Below, piece after piece: positions 30,698-40,666 of a stretch of 64,000 nt of DNA. Location of the stretch: positions 62,001-126,000 of the forward strand of contig SVPQ01000003.1 in the NCBI GenBank assembly GCA_015065845.1. Reading direction: 5' to 3'. A program made the translations under genes and the position numbers. Numbering within the stretch: position 1 is the stretch's first letter; the number at the start of each line of letters is the position of its first letter. Source of the DNA: Oscillospiraceae bacterium. Its GTDB lineage: Bacteria > Bacillota > Clostridia > Oscillospirales > Acutalibacteraceae. Below the pieces are notes generated by a model. That model saw nothing but the letters and a program-made list of their open reading frames with translations, was not told the origin of the DNA and did no database searches.

Positions 30698-31237
30698 TCA
30701 ACCGAAATGTAGGGTTTCATCTGTTTTTTTATAGTGAATAATACCAATAATAAATGGTACAAATCCTAAACAAGAAAGCATTGATGCAACAATAAAACCT
30801 ACTTTATCATCATCTTTGTGAACTATGAGATAGTCTTCGTAAGACCATATATAATCATCACCATAAAATAATGAATACAAATAAGCTTTATCCGATATAC
30901 TTACTGTGATTTTATCACCACTTCTTAAAGATAATAACTCACTCTCTTTTATTGACTGAAAAACCATCTCATCTATTTCCAATGGTTCTTCGTATTCTTC
31001 AACATATATGTAGTAATGATTATAAACGCTTCCTCTTGCACCTTTTTTCTGTTCAAATTCATATTTTACAAATGTACAATTTTCATAAACAAGTGTTTCT
31101 GCTGGTGGAGGGTCATCAATCATAAAGTAAATTAAACTCACTAAAAAGAGCATACCAACACCAGCAAAAAATAAGCTTTGTACAAAAAACATTACTTTAT
31201 TTAATTTCGGTGAAATTACTCTGTATTTTTTTGCCAT
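30698..31237 (-). CDS. Two-TM membrane protein (DUF3592-like)
   Basis: TM segments at both ends with an intervening beta-rich domain. Confidence 0.55.
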   Translation of the reverse strand: MAKKYRVISPKLNKVMFFVQSLFFAGVGMLFLVSLIYFMIDDPPPAETLVYENCTFVKYEFEQKKGARGSVYNHYYIYVEEYEEPLEIDEMVFQSIKESELLSLRSGDKITVSISDKAYLYSLFYGDDYIWSYEDYLIVHKDDDKVGFIVASMLSCLGFVPFIIGIIHYKKTDETLHFG

Positions 31238-31315
31238 ATCAACACCATATTTAAAAAATTTGTTATTTTGATTGATTATATCATAAAAAGAAAAGAAAGT
31301 AAATTTTAAAAAAAC

Positions 31316-31723
31316 TTACTCCTTTTCTCCCACATACAAATCAATATCAATTTCCGTTCTTGTTTCGTGACAAAAACCGATTACTTTCATTGACGGTGCA
31401 AGGCACGGAGTCGCATTTTCTGAATAAACTGTCGGAACAATTTCCAATACAAAAACTACATCAGATTCTTTTCGTATTTCATTGAGAATTGCGGTTTTAC
31501 TGAATAATGGTTCAAGTGTTTTTTGCATTTGTTTTTCTGTTACAACATCATATTCATCACAGAACCCAAATTCCCAGTATGAAAAATCATACTCAGTGCC
31601 ATTATCACTTTTATCTCCTGCTTCCCACACTTTTGAAGGCTTCAACCTTAATCTTCTGGTTATATCATCAGGATTAAATTCGCCTTTAATTGCAAAATAT
31701 GTATAACAACTGTTTTTGGGCAT
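31316..31723 (-). CDS. DUF4279-like protein
   Basis: CYTYFAIKGEFNPDDITRRLRLKPSKVWEAGD; start set at MPKNS with AAAGGAGAAC upstream. Confidence 0.7.
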   Translation of the reverse strand: MPKNSCYTYFAIKGEFNPDDITRRLRLKPSKVWEAGDKSDNGTEYDFSYWEFGFCDEYDVVTEKQMQKTLEPLFSKTAILNEIRKESDVVFVLEIVPTVYSENATPCLAPSMKVIGFCHETRTEIDIDLYVGEKE

Positions 31724-31843
31724 TTTTGTTCTCCTTTTACGATAATTTTTAAGTTTCAATTTCTTTGATTATAGCATTAAAACACTTCAAAATCAATTAT
31801 TAATGATTCATTGAAAATCCGTTTTAATGAATGACAAAAAAGT

Positions 31844-31872
31844 AAAAATCCCCGTATAGTACGAGGATTTTT
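31844..31872 (-). terminator. Rho-independent terminator
   Basis: AAAAATCC-loop-GGATTTTT downstream of the XRE gene. Confidence 0.6.
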
Positions 31873-31895
31873 GGTCTAATTATTACTAACAAATT

Positions 31896-32303
31896 TTATA
31901 AATTCAAATTACAAACACCATGTATTTTATAAACTTCACCATAGTCAAAATGAACATTTATTTTATTTGTTCCGTTTTCAAGTTGATATGTTGATTGTTG
32001 CGTAAGTTTTTTACCATGATAAATAGCAAACCTTATTTTCCTGTCATCGTCCCACGGAACATTATCAACTAAATTAAACATGGGTTCCCTATCAACTTTC
32101 TTTCCAAACAATTCATCTATACTGATGTTGAAAATACTTGCAAGTTCCGGCAAAATCATAATATCAGGTGAAGAAAGTTTTTGTTCCCATTTTGAAACGG
32201 CTTGAGTAGAAATATTTAACTTTCCGGCAAGTTCCTCCTGTGTCATTGCATTCATTTTTCTATAGTAGGCAATTCTTTCACCTATACTGGTTTTCGTGTT
32301 CAT
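31896..32303 (-). CDS. XRE-type HTH regulator with C-terminal domain
   Basis: IGERIAYYRKMNAMTQEELAGKLNISTQAVSKWE. Confidence 0.85.
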   Translation of the reverse strand: MNTKTSIGERIAYYRKMNAMTQEELAGKLNISTQAVSKWEQKLSSPDIMILPELASIFNISIDELFGKKVDREPMFNLVDNVPWDDDRKIRFAIYHGKKLTQQSTYQLENGTNKINVHFDYGEVYKIHGVCNLNL

Positions 32304-32468
32304 ATTTTTCTTTACTGCATCCTTTCATTAAGTTTTTTGATAATTAAATTATACATAGGTAGGTGAAAAAATAAAAGGTATTGTTTGGATTATTATTATC
32401 ATTGTTGGTTGATATTATCATTAACTTTTCTATAAAATCAATTTCGTTTGTCAAAAGAGTACCATAAT

Positions 32469-32697
32469 CACGGCGTAGCCGTGGATATCATCAATTCCGT
32501 AAGGAATTGCATATCATCAAAGCAACGCTTTGTATATCATCATTGCGAAAGCAATTTTGATACACACCTAAAGGTGTGATGATATACAGTCCTGACGGAC
32601 TGATGAGATACAACGATAGCTTTGCTATCGTTGATGATATGCCATTGCTTTCGCAATGGATAAAAAAAGAACTAAGCTTTCGCTTAGTTCTTTTTTG
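32469..32697. repeat. Mini-hairpin array, copy 1 (TATCATCA/TGATGATA linkers)
   Basis: Nine palindromes in order; 68-bp and 66-bp blocks identical to copy 2. Confidence 0.9.
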
Positions 32698-32806
32698 TCT
32701 GTTACGAACAATTTAGATGCCACTTTGTTTTTGAAAAAAGAGCTAAAATTAGCTACTTTTTATTATTTTTTAAAAAATATTATCTATTCGATAAATTGGA
32801 ATTGGC

Positions 32807-33466
32807 TTAACTGTTTTCTGAAATCCATTTCTTTGACCAAGTAAACAATGTTTCGGACATCAAATCGAAATCTACCGTTCCACCATTTTTCAAATTCAAA
32901 AATGTTTCGACAATGACCTGTTCATTGGAAGACACAACTTGAAGCAATTCTTTTTGATGGCTGATATAGTTTCCCGTTTCCTTGAAAGCAATTGCCTGCA
33001 CAACAAAAGAAGCAGATTTATACAATCCTCGTAAAATATCTTCGCTTTTTTCATGGAGCATATTGTGAACACACCCGTGGTATATGTTACAGGCACCGAT
33101 TTTGATTGCTCTGTTAACAGCATTGTCGTCAACAACAGCCAACACCTCGCCAAGACTTCCCTTTATTGGTGTGGTGTCATGACAAAACCGGAACAGGTCA
33201 GATGGCTCCCAATTCAAAATTTCATTTTTACCTGAAAGGAAACCGCAAATCAGTTCCCTATGAGACATTGTGTCCAGCATGTTATTATAAGTTTGAATGT
33301 CCATAGCAGATAATTCATCAAAAATTACAACAATATCAATGTCGCTTGTTTCTGTTGCTTCACCACGGCCATAACTGCCTTGCAAACCAACAAACCATAC
33401 ACGGTTTGCGAAGGTTTCATTTAATGTCTGCAAGAAATTTTTCGTCCAAGCAGTAATATCTATCAT
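32807..33466 (-). CDS. Nucleotidyltransferase (aminoglycoside-type/MNT fold)
   Basis: VGLQGSYGRGEATETSDIDIVVIFD (GSxxRG..SDxD); start set at ATG 33466 with GAGGTG RBS. Confidence 0.75.
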   Translation of the reverse strand: MIDITAWTKNFLQTLNETFANRVWFVGLQGSYGRGEATETSDIDIVVIFDELSAMDIQTYNNMLDTMSHRELICGFLSGKNEILNWEPSDLFRFCHDTTPIKGSLGEVLAVVDDNAVNRAIKIGACNIYHGCVHNMLHEKSEDILRGLYKSASFVVQAIAFKETGNYISHQKELLQVVSSNEQVIVETFLNLKNGGTVDFDLMSETLFTWSKKWISENS

Positions 33467-33491
33467 CTTAATCACCTCGTCAAATTGGAAT

Positions 33492-34010
33492 TTACAGGTT
33501 AGCCCATTCTTCTCTCGTTATTGCAAAAACCTTTGTGATTTCATTCGTATCATCCTTATATTCACCAACCTGCTTACATCCGTAAGAAATTGCCGTTTTA
33601 TACGACGGCTCATTTGTATGTTTCATATAGGAATAAATAACATTAAACGGTGTGTTATTAAAAGTCCAATCTCTGACAGCAATCGAAGCTTCTTTTGCAA
33701 ATCCGTTTCTTTGCTTGTCAGCTCTGATATGGTATCCGAGTTCAGGCTTTATTTCACCGTTGATAAGTTGCATAGTTAATCCGCAGTCACCTATCATTTC
33801 ACCCGTCTCTTTTAAGCATACGGCCCACAAGCCAAAACCAAATACCCTATATCGTTCAATATTTCGCTCAATCCAATTTCTTACCCTGTTACCATCAAAA
33901 GCATAGGGATAATGATGCATTATATCCGAATCTGCTAACACCTTATAAAGTGCGTGAAAATCTTCATCCGTCATTTCTCTTAAGTATAACCGCTCTGTTT
34001 CAACAACCAT
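33492..34010 (-). CDS. GNAT N-acetyltransferase
   Basis: ETERLYLREMTDEDF; ELGYHIRADKQRNGFAKEA acetyl-CoA motif. Confidence 0.85.
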   Translation of the reverse strand: MVVETERLYLREMTDEDFHALYKVLADSDIMHHYPYAFDGNRVRNWIERNIERYRVFGFGLWAVCLKETGEMIGDCGLTMQLINGEIKPELGYHIRADKQRNGFAKEASIAVRDWTFNNTPFNVIYSYMKHTNEPSYKTAISYGCKQVGEYKDDTNEITKVFAITREEWANL

Positions 34011-34049
34011 TGTTTTACCTCTACGAATTCTTATTTGTCGCTCTAAAAA

Positions 34050-34556
34050 CTAGACAAATACTCGTCCTTTTATAATATAGTATCCTTCTTGAATTGCAGA
34101 AAGTGTTGCAAGGAAACACACAACTATGGCAGTGTATTTTAATTCCACTAAGGATACTGTCAAAGGCAACAGGAACAGCAGTAATCCCGTTATTTTATTC
34201 ATAACCGTATGCAGGGATACAAACTGTTTTTCAGTAACATATCCTAATATGATATTGCTGATTTTAATAGCCGCAATCACACCGCCCCATATCCACAACC
34301 ATCCCGGGATATGAATTGCCGGCACCAACTTAAACAAGGATACCACTACAAAAATAAGGTCGGCAACAGTGTCCAGTCGGCTTCCGAATTTGCTGATACT
34401 GTTTGTTTTTCTGGCAATGCTACCGTCTATCATATCACTAAAACCGCAGATGAGATATGTGATATAAAAAGCTAAGGAAAAAGTAGGAAAGAACAGTAAC
34501 AGAATACTGCCGATAATACGGCAACCGGTAATTATATTTGCAATATGTTTTGTCAT
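34050..34556 (-). CDS. CDP-alcohol phosphatidyltransferase family protein
   Basis: CGFSDMIDGSIARKTNSISKFGSRLDTVAD (DG..AR...G..LD..D). Confidence 0.85.
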   Translation of the reverse strand: MTKHIANIITGCRIIGSILLLFFPTFSLAFYITYLICGFSDMIDGSIARKTNSISKFGSRLDTVADLIFVVVSLFKLVPAIHIPGWLWIWGGVIAAIKISNIILGYVTEKQFVSLHTVMNKITGLLLFLLPLTVSLVELKYTAIVVCFLATLSAIQEGYYIIKGRVFV

Positions 34557-34847
34557 TTGTTCACCTACAAATTTTTATTTGTTTAAACAATTATAACATA
34601 TACCATTAAAACAAATCAACCTGAATGCATATCCTCGTGTAATCACAAGGATTTTATATCACAAAATTTAAAGTAAAAATATTTAATCTAACTGTTTTGA
34701 ATTTGGAAAATAGTGTTGCTTGGTGCTTTAATGCTTTGACACAACAATGCGATATCAGTTGCAAGTTATTCTGAATAAATAAACAAATAGTTTTTCGGCA
34801 TAGTACCACTCCCTGTTTACGAGTATACTATGAATTATCAATAAAAT

Positions 34848-35077
34848 CAACGGCTTTGCCGTTGTATATCATCAATTCCGTAAGGAATTGCATATCATCA
34901 AAGCAACGCTTTGTATATCATCATTGCGAAAGCTTTTTTTATTTATACACGCTACGCGTGATGAGATACAACAACGGCTCTGCCGGTGTTGATGATATAC
35001 AGCCTGACGGCTGATGATATGCCATTGCTTTCGCAATGGATAAAAAAAGAACTAAGCTTTCGCTTAGTTCTTTTTTG
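34848..35077. repeat. Mini-hairpin array, copy 2, ending at the tRNA-Tyr 3' end
   Basis: Same order of hairpins as copy 1; the final hairpin also reads as the tRNA-Tyr terminator on the minus strand. Confidence 0.9.
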
Positions 35078-35160
35078 GTGGGAGCGGGTGGATTCGAACC
35101 ACCGAAGGCGGTGCCAACAGATTTACAGTCTGCCCCCTTTGGCCACTCGGGAACACTCCC
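35076..35160 (-). tRNA. tRNA-Tyr (GUA)
   Basis: GGGAGTGTTCCCGAGTGGCC...CAGACTGTAAATCTG...GGTTCGAATCCACCCGCTCCCACCA; long variable arm. Confidence 0.95.
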
Positions 35161-35180
35161 ATATTTAATTTGCAAAAAAA

Positions 35181-35256
35181 TGGAGCTGGTGGACGGACTC
35201 GAACCCCCGACCTGCTGATTACAAATCAGCTGCTCTACCAACTGAGCTACACCAGC
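35181..35256 (-). tRNA. tRNA-Thr (UGU)
   Basis: GCTGGTGTAGCTCAGTTGG...CTGATTTGTAATCAG...GGTTCGAGTCCGTCCACCAGCTCCA. Confidence 0.95.
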
Positions 35257-35329
35257 ACTTTAATGCTTGAACAATATAACACAATTCTTTTTGGTTGTCA
35301 AGCATATTTTTCAATTTTTTTAAAAATTT

Positions 35330-36043
35330 TTATTTTGCCATAATAAATTTCATAAATTTTTCTTTAAATTCTTTATATTTTCGTTGTGACATATATGTTT
35401 CAACTGTTTCTTTTTCGCTCTTCTGCAGTGTAACAATTGTCTTGTCAAAATTCACTACACTCTGCAAATTAACCACAATACTGTTATGAGAGTGAACAAA
35501 AACATCAGGCTGATTTATAAGTGTCAGGCAATCATCAAGTTTTTCTTTCACTTCAAATTCACCATTTACTGTAATAATAGCAGTACCGCCTGATTTCCTT
35601 TCCATATAAAGTATATCGTTTGTATTCACCACAATAAAACTGTCGTTACTTTTAAGTGTGAGTTTTTTATTCGTTTTGTAATATTCTTCAACCGCTTCTT
35701 CAAGATTTCTAATAAATCTGTTGCGGTCAATTGGTTTTGAAAGATACCTGAACACCTGAATTTTCATAGCATAATCAAGATAATTATCAAATGCTGTGAG
35801 TATCATTATGCAGATTTTAGGATTTATTTCTTTTAACTTCTGTGAAAGCTCTATACCGCTGATACCCGGCATTTCAACATCTACAATTGCAATGTCGTAA
35901 CTGTTCTTTTCGGTCAATATAAAATCACCTGAAAGTCTTGTGTCTTTCTCAAATTCTATATTATATTTCTTTTCAAAAAGTTCAACAAGGAACAAAACTA
36001 AATCTATATTTATCTGACTGTCATCACAAATAAGTAATTTCAT
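35330..36043 (-). CDS. LytTR-family response regulator
   Basis: CheY receiver (LLICDDSQ, IAIVDVEMPG) plus LytTR-like C-terminal domain (ILYMERKSGG...FVHSHNSIVVNL). Confidence 0.85.
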   Translation of the reverse strand: MKLLICDDSQINIDLVLFLVELFEKKYNIEFEKDTRLSGDFILTEKNSYDIAIVDVEMPGISGIELSQKLKEINPKICIMILTAFDNYLDYAMKIQVFRYLSKPIDRNRFIRNLEEAVEEYYKTNKKLTLKSNDSFIVVNTNDILYMERKSGGTAIITVNGEFEVKEKLDDCLTLINQPDVFVHSHNSIVVNLQSVVNFDKTIVTLQKSEKETVETYMSQRKYKEFKEKFMKFIMAK

Positions 36044-36046
36044 ATT

Positions 36047-36382
36047 TTAATTTTTCTCCTTGCTCCTGTTTTCTAAAATACATCTTATAATTCCATCTAT
36101 AAGTTGCAGTTCTTCGTTTGTACAAAGTTTTAAGTTGTCCTTTATATTTTCAGGAATGTTATCCACCCTTATTACACCTAAAAGCAATAAATCGGGCGTA
36201 ATTTTAAGTTTAATACAAATATCTGAAAACACTTCAAGACTTGGTATTGAGTGACCATTTTCAATATTTGAAAGGTAATTATTTGAAATTTTCATCATTT
36301 CAGCAAGTTCATTCTGTTTTAAACCCAACTCGCGTCTTCTTTTTTTGATTCTTAATCCTAGTTCATCGAAATCAATATGCAT
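36047..36382 (-). CDS. XRE-type HTH regulator
   Basis: LGLRIKKRRRELGLKQNELAEMMKISNNYLSNIENG. Confidence 0.88.
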   Translation of the reverse strand: MHIDFDELGLRIKKRRRELGLKQNELAEMMKISNNYLSNIENGHSIPSLEVFSDICIKLKITPDLLLLGVIRVDNIPENIKDNLKLCTNEELQLIDGIIRCILENRSKEKN

Positions 36383-36576
36383 TTTCTCACCCCATATATA
36401 TTGAGAATATTATACACATTTATTTCTTGTTTTGCAATATATTAAAACAAATACACTCACAACAAACAATTTTTATGCAAATCATTAATTTGTTTCTCCT
36501 TTTTTCTTGACTATTATTGTTTGAAAGTGTAAAATATATAGTTAGTTTAATTATTGTAAAATATAAAGGTGATTTA

Positions 36577-37281
36577 ATGAGCGAGAAAATTATCGAAGTT
36601 AATAATCTCTCAAAGTCTTACGGCGACCACCTTGTGCTTAATGATATTTCATTTTCATTACCAAAAGGTGAAGTTATAGGTCTTTTCGGCCCTAACGGTT
36701 GCGGTAAATCTACACTTATGAAGATTTTAACAGGTCTTATTCACGATTATAAAGGTTCTGTTTTGATTGAGGGTAATACTCCCGGTGACAAGACAAAAGC
36801 AATTACTGCTTATTTGCCCGAACAGACTTTTATCCATGAATGGATGAGAAACATTGACGCAATAGATTATTTCAATGACTTTTTCAAAGATTTTGACAAA
36901 AACAAAGCATTGGAAATGTTAAAGCGTTTTTCATTACCGGAAAAGCAAAAATGTAAAACTATGTCAAAAGGTATGCAGGAAAAACTGCTTCTTTCTCTTA
37001 CTATGTCAAGAGAAGCAGGGCTTTACATTCTTGACGAACCAATGGGTGGTGTTGACCCTGCTACAAGAGAGTCTATTTTAAAATTCATAATGGACAACTA
37101 CACAGACAAGTCTACAATGCTTATTTCAACACATCTTATAAATGATTTACAAACTGTATTTACCCACGCTTTGTTTTTAGGTGGCGGTAAAGTTCTTCTT
37201 AATAAATCTTCAGAAGAAATAACAAAAGACGGTAAATCACTTGATGATGTTTTTAAGGAGGTTTTTTCAAATGTTTGGTAA
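36577..37281 (+). CDS. ABC transporter ATP-binding protein
   Basis: Walker A GPNGCGKST, signature-like TMSKGMQEK, Walker B LYILDEP; ATG 36577 preceded by aaaggtg. Confidence 0.9.
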   Translation: MSEKIIEVNNLSKSYGDHLVLNDISFSLPKGEVIGLFGPNGCGKSTLMKILTGLIHDYKGSVLIEGNTPGDKTKAITAYLPEQTFIHEWMRNIDAIDYFNDFFKDFDKNKALEMLKRFSLPEKQKCKTMSKGMQEKLLLSLTMSREAGLYILDEPMGGVDPATRESILKFIMDNYTDKSTMLISTHLINDLQTVFTHALFLGGGKVLLNKSSEEITKDGKSLDDVFKEVFSNVW

Positions 37282-38080
37282 ACTTTTAAAAAATGACCTT
37301 AAAGCACAGTGGTTTTCAGTTTCTGCAATTTATTTTTGTGCTCTTATTGCAGTTGTAGTTTGCGAAATAGGTGCAAATGTTTTAGATGATCAGAAACAGG
37401 TTGTTCTTTGTGGTGGCGGCGTTTGCCTTGCACTTTTAGTTGCAAGTGTCACAACACTTATAACTGTTGCTATTATGTTCAAAAACACAATGTTTGGAAG
37501 AGCTGGTTATTTAACCCTTACATTACCTGTAAAAACCGGTTCTTTGCTTATTTCAAAAACAATTTCAGGACTTATATGGATTTTTACAGTTTATGCACTT
37601 CTTGTAGGTTCACTCATTTTGTGGCTTTACCAGATTAAAATTATTTTAGGCGACCAGATGACAGACACTATAAATAATCTTTTAGCAATTTTTGGTGTAC
37701 CGACTGTTAAAACGATTTCACTCGGTGTTATTATCGCCTGTGTTTTATTTGCGGCTATAATTCTTCTTACAGTTCAGTGTATGTATTTATCACTTACACT
37801 TTCACAGATAAAACCAATAAGTTCATTCGGCAAATTCGGAACTATTGTTTTGTTCTTTGTTTTAGCGGGCGGACTTTTAAGTTTAAGTGGTACTGTTTCA
37901 AATATGTTCCCACTCAATGTGGTGGTTTCAGACACCGCAATCCGCTTTACTTCAAGTGCGGAATTGACTGAAACTGCTATGAGTTACAGACTTACAGGTG
38001 CATTTTTCAATATTATTGCTTCAATTGCACTTCATTTCCCTATGAAATTTTTGGTAAGCAAAAAAATCAATCTTAAATAG
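37271..38080 (+). CDS. ABC transporter permease
   Basis: Polytopic, overlaps the ATPase gene, aaggagg RBS before ATG 37271. Confidence 0.8.
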   Translation: MFGKLLKNDLKAQWFSVSAIYFCALIAVVVCEIGANVLDDQKQVVLCGGGVCLALLVASVTTLITVAIMFKNTMFGRAGYLTLTLPVKTGSLLISKTISGLIWIFTVYALLVGSLILWLYQIKIILGDQMTDTINNLLAIFGVPTVKTISLGVIIACVLFAAIILLTVQCMYLSLTLSQIKPISSFGKFGTIVLFFVLAGGLLSLSGTVSNMFPLNVVVSDTAIRFTSSAELTETAMSYRLTGAFFNIIASIALHFPMKFLVSKKINLK

Positions 38081-38141
38081 GGTAAGATATGATTTAATAC
38101 ACTCACCCTATAAAGCTAAAACCCGAAAGGAATTTTAATAT

Positions 38142-39929
38142 ATGGATAATATGACAGGACTTAAAAGAACTCACTACTGTGGGGACCTTCGTAGTGAAAA
38201 TATCGGTGAAGAAGTAACCGTTTCAGGTTGGGTTGCAAAGCAACGCGACTTAGGTTCACTTATTTTTATTGACCTTCGTGACAGAACAGGTATTGTTCAA
38301 CTTGCATTTGACGAGAACACAGATAAAGAAATTTTCGAAAAGGCTTTTTCTACGAGAAATGAATTTGTTCTTATGGCAAAAGGTGTTGTAAAAGAGCGTT
38401 CTTCTAAAAACCCTGATTTACCAACAGGTGATATTGAAATTGATGTAAAAGATTTACGAGTTCTCTCAAAGAGTGAAACACCACCTTTTGATATTGTTGA
38501 AAATTGCAAAACAGGTGAAAGCACCCGTCTTAAATATCGTTATCTCGATTTAAGAAGACCTGATTTACAAAGCAATATTTTATTCCGTCACAAAGTTACA
38601 AAAATCACCCGTGACTATTTTGACGAAAACGGATTTATTGAAATTGAAACTCCGATGCTTATAAAATCTACTCCTGAAGGCGCTCGTGACTTCTTGGTTC
38701 CAAGCAGAATTCACAATGGTAGTTTCTATGCATTACCACAGTCACCTCAACTTTACAAACAACTTTCAATGGTTGCAGGCTTTGACCGCTATATGCAGAT
38801 TGCGCGTTGCTTCCGTGACGAAGATTTAAGAGCAGACAGACAACCTGAATTTACTCAGATTGACCTTGAAATGTCTTTTGTTGATATGGAAGATGTTCTT
38901 TCTATCGGCGAGGGATATATGGCAAGAATTTTCAAAGACACTTTAGGAATTGATATTCCGCTCCCACTCCCAAGACTCACTTATAAAGAGGCTATGGAGC
39001 GTTACGGTTCAGACAAGCCTGACACCCGTTTCGGTATGGAAATCTTTGACCTTACAGAAGAGGTTAAAAACTGCGAATTTTCAGTATTTACTTCTGCAAT
39101 TTCAGGCGGTGGCTCTGTAAGAGGTGTAACTGCGAAAAATGCGGTAAATGTTTACACAAGAAAAGAAGTTGACAAATTAACAGAATTTGTTAAAGGTATA
39201 GGCGCTAAAGGTCTTGCGTGGATTCGTCTTACAGATGATGGTATTGCTTCATCTTTCGCTAAATTTATGACAGAAGATGAAATGAACGCAATTCTTAAAA
39301 AAGCAGGCGCAGAAAAAGGCGACGTTGTATTTATTATTGCTGACACAAAAAATAATGCTGTTCTTTCTACTCTCGGTGCAGTAAGATGTGAGGCAGCTAA
39401 GAAGTTAGATATTATCGGTGACGGTTTCAATCTTTTATGGATTGTTGAATTCCCATTCTTTGACTGGGATGAAGAAACACAGCAATTTGTTGCTATGCAC
39501 CACCCATTCACCGCTCCGCTTGATGAATGTTTAGATTACCTTGAAACAGACAAAGGTTCAGTTCGTGCTAAAGCCTACGACCTTGTTCTTAATGGTATTG
39601 AACTTTCATCTGGTTCTATAAGAATTACTGACTCTGACCTTCAGAGCAGAATCTTCAAACTTTTAGGTCTTTCCAATGAAGAAGCACATCAGAAATTCGG
39701 TTATCTTCTTGACGCATTCAAATTCGGACCACCACCACACGGTGGTATGGGTATTGGTCTTGACAGACTTATTATGCAACTCTTGAAAGCAGAAAGTCTT
39801 CGTGACGTTATTGCATTCCCTAAAGTTCAGAATGCTTCAGAACCTATGACAGAATGTCCGTCACCAGTAGATGGTGTTCAACTTACAGAACTCGGTATTC
39901 AATTATTGGATATAAAAACAGAAGAATAA
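38142..39929 (+). CDS. aspS: Aspartyl-tRNA synthetase
   Basis: GLKRTHYCGDLRSENIGEEVTVSGWV; GIGLDRL class II motif 3. Confidence 0.97.
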   Translation: MDNMTGLKRTHYCGDLRSENIGEEVTVSGWVAKQRDLGSLIFIDLRDRTGIVQLAFDENTDKEIFEKAFSTRNEFVLMAKGVVKERSSKNPDLPTGDIEIDVKDLRVLSKSETPPFDIVENCKTGESTRLKYRYLDLRRPDLQSNILFRHKVTKITRDYFDENGFIEIETPMLIKSTPEGARDFLVPSRIHNGSFYALPQSPQLYKQLSMVAGFDRYMQIARCFRDEDLRADRQPEFTQIDLEMSFVDMEDVLSIGEGYMARIFKDTLGIDIPLPLPRLTYKEAMERYGSDKPDTRFGMEIFDLTEEVKNCEFSVFTSAISGGGSVRGVTAKNAVNVYTRKEVDKLTEFVKGIGAKGLAWIRLTDDGIASSFAKFMTEDEMNAILKKAGAEKGDVVFIIADTKNNAVLSTLGAVRCEAAKKLDIIGDGFNLLWIVEFPFFDWDEETQQFVAMHHPFTAPLDECLDYLETDKGSVRAKAYDLVLNGIELSSGSIRITDSDLQSRIFKLLGLSNEEAHQKFGYLLDAFKFGPPPHGGMGIGLDRLIMQLLKAESLRDVIAFPKVQNASEPMTECPSPVDGVQLTELGIQLLDIKTEE

Positions 39930-39973
39930 TTTACACTTTTTACCTGTATTTTCATTAAAATATGCAAAAGCAC

Positions 39974-40002
39974 TTGAAAATACAACGAAATTAGTGTAAA
40001 AT
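39974..40002 (+). promoter_or_regulatory. Promoter for efp
   Basis: TTGAAA-17 nt-TAAAAT. Confidence 0.55.
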
Positions 40003-40045
40003 TAATGTGTATGAAATAAATAAAATTTTTCGGAGGAAAATATTT

Positions 40046-40603
40046 ATGGTAACAGCAGGCGATTTTAAAAACGGCGTAACATTCGAAATGGATGGAAAAG
40101 TTTATTCTATTATCGAATTCCAACACGTTAAACCTGGTAAAGGTGCGGCTTTCGTTCGTACAAAAATCAGAGATGTAATCAACGGTAGTGTTGTTGAAAA
40201 AACATTCAGCCCTACTGACAAATTCCCAACTGCTTTCATTGAAAGAAAAGAAATGGAATATTCTTACGAAGATGGTGGTCTTTACTACTTTATGGACCAG
40301 GAAACTTACGATATGGTTCCGGTTGACGCTGCAAATCTTGACGACAACTTCAAATTCGTAAAAGAAAATATGGTTTGTAAAATCCTTTCTTACAAAGGTA
40401 ATGTTTTCGGTGTTGAACCACCAACATTCGTAACTCTTCAGGTTACACAGACTGACCCTGGTTTCAAAGGCGATACTGCTACTAACGCTACAAAACCAGC
40501 TACTCTTGAAACAGGTGCTGAAATTAAAGTTCCTCTTTTCATTGATGAAGGCGAAAGCATCAATATTGATACAAGAACTGGCGAATATCTCTCAAGAGCA
40601 TAA
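40046..40603 (+). CDS. efp: Elongation factor P
   Basis: [40 protein letters not shown]; cggagg RBS. Confidence 0.97.
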   Translation: MVTAGDFKNGVTFEMDGKVYSIIEFQHVKPGKGAAFVRTKIRDVINGSVVEKTFSPTDKFPTAFIERKEMEYSYEDGGLYYFMDQETYDMVPVDAANLDDNFKFVKENMVCKILSYKGNVFGVEPPTFVTLQVTQTDPGFKGDTATNATKPATLETGAEIKVPLFIDEGESINIDTRTGEYLSRA

Positions 40604-40666
40604 TTAAATTTTTGTCTACAATAATACTTTATTATATAGTATTATATATTCAAGGAGGTTTTTACT

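Noticed and set aside
32656-32844. ORF 32656..32844 (+) MDKKRTKLSLSSFL...
   Set aside because: Start lies in the hairpin array, shared with the spurious ORF at 35036; no RBS or family features
32469-35077. Possible CRISPR arrays
   Set aside because: Units are palindromes of differing sequence with 8-9 nt linkers, not constant repeats with 30-40 nt unique spacers; no cas genes in window
32469-35077. Integron gene cassettes
   Set aside because: No tyrosine integrase, genes share a block rather than each having its own site, and no attC core recognised; kept only as an analogy
34939-35241. ORFs 34939..35241 (-), 35036..35218 (+) and 34986..35168 (+)
   Set aside because: They are translations through tRNA-Tyr and tRNA-Thr (GGFEPP/GGSNPPAPTK strings) and the hairpin array
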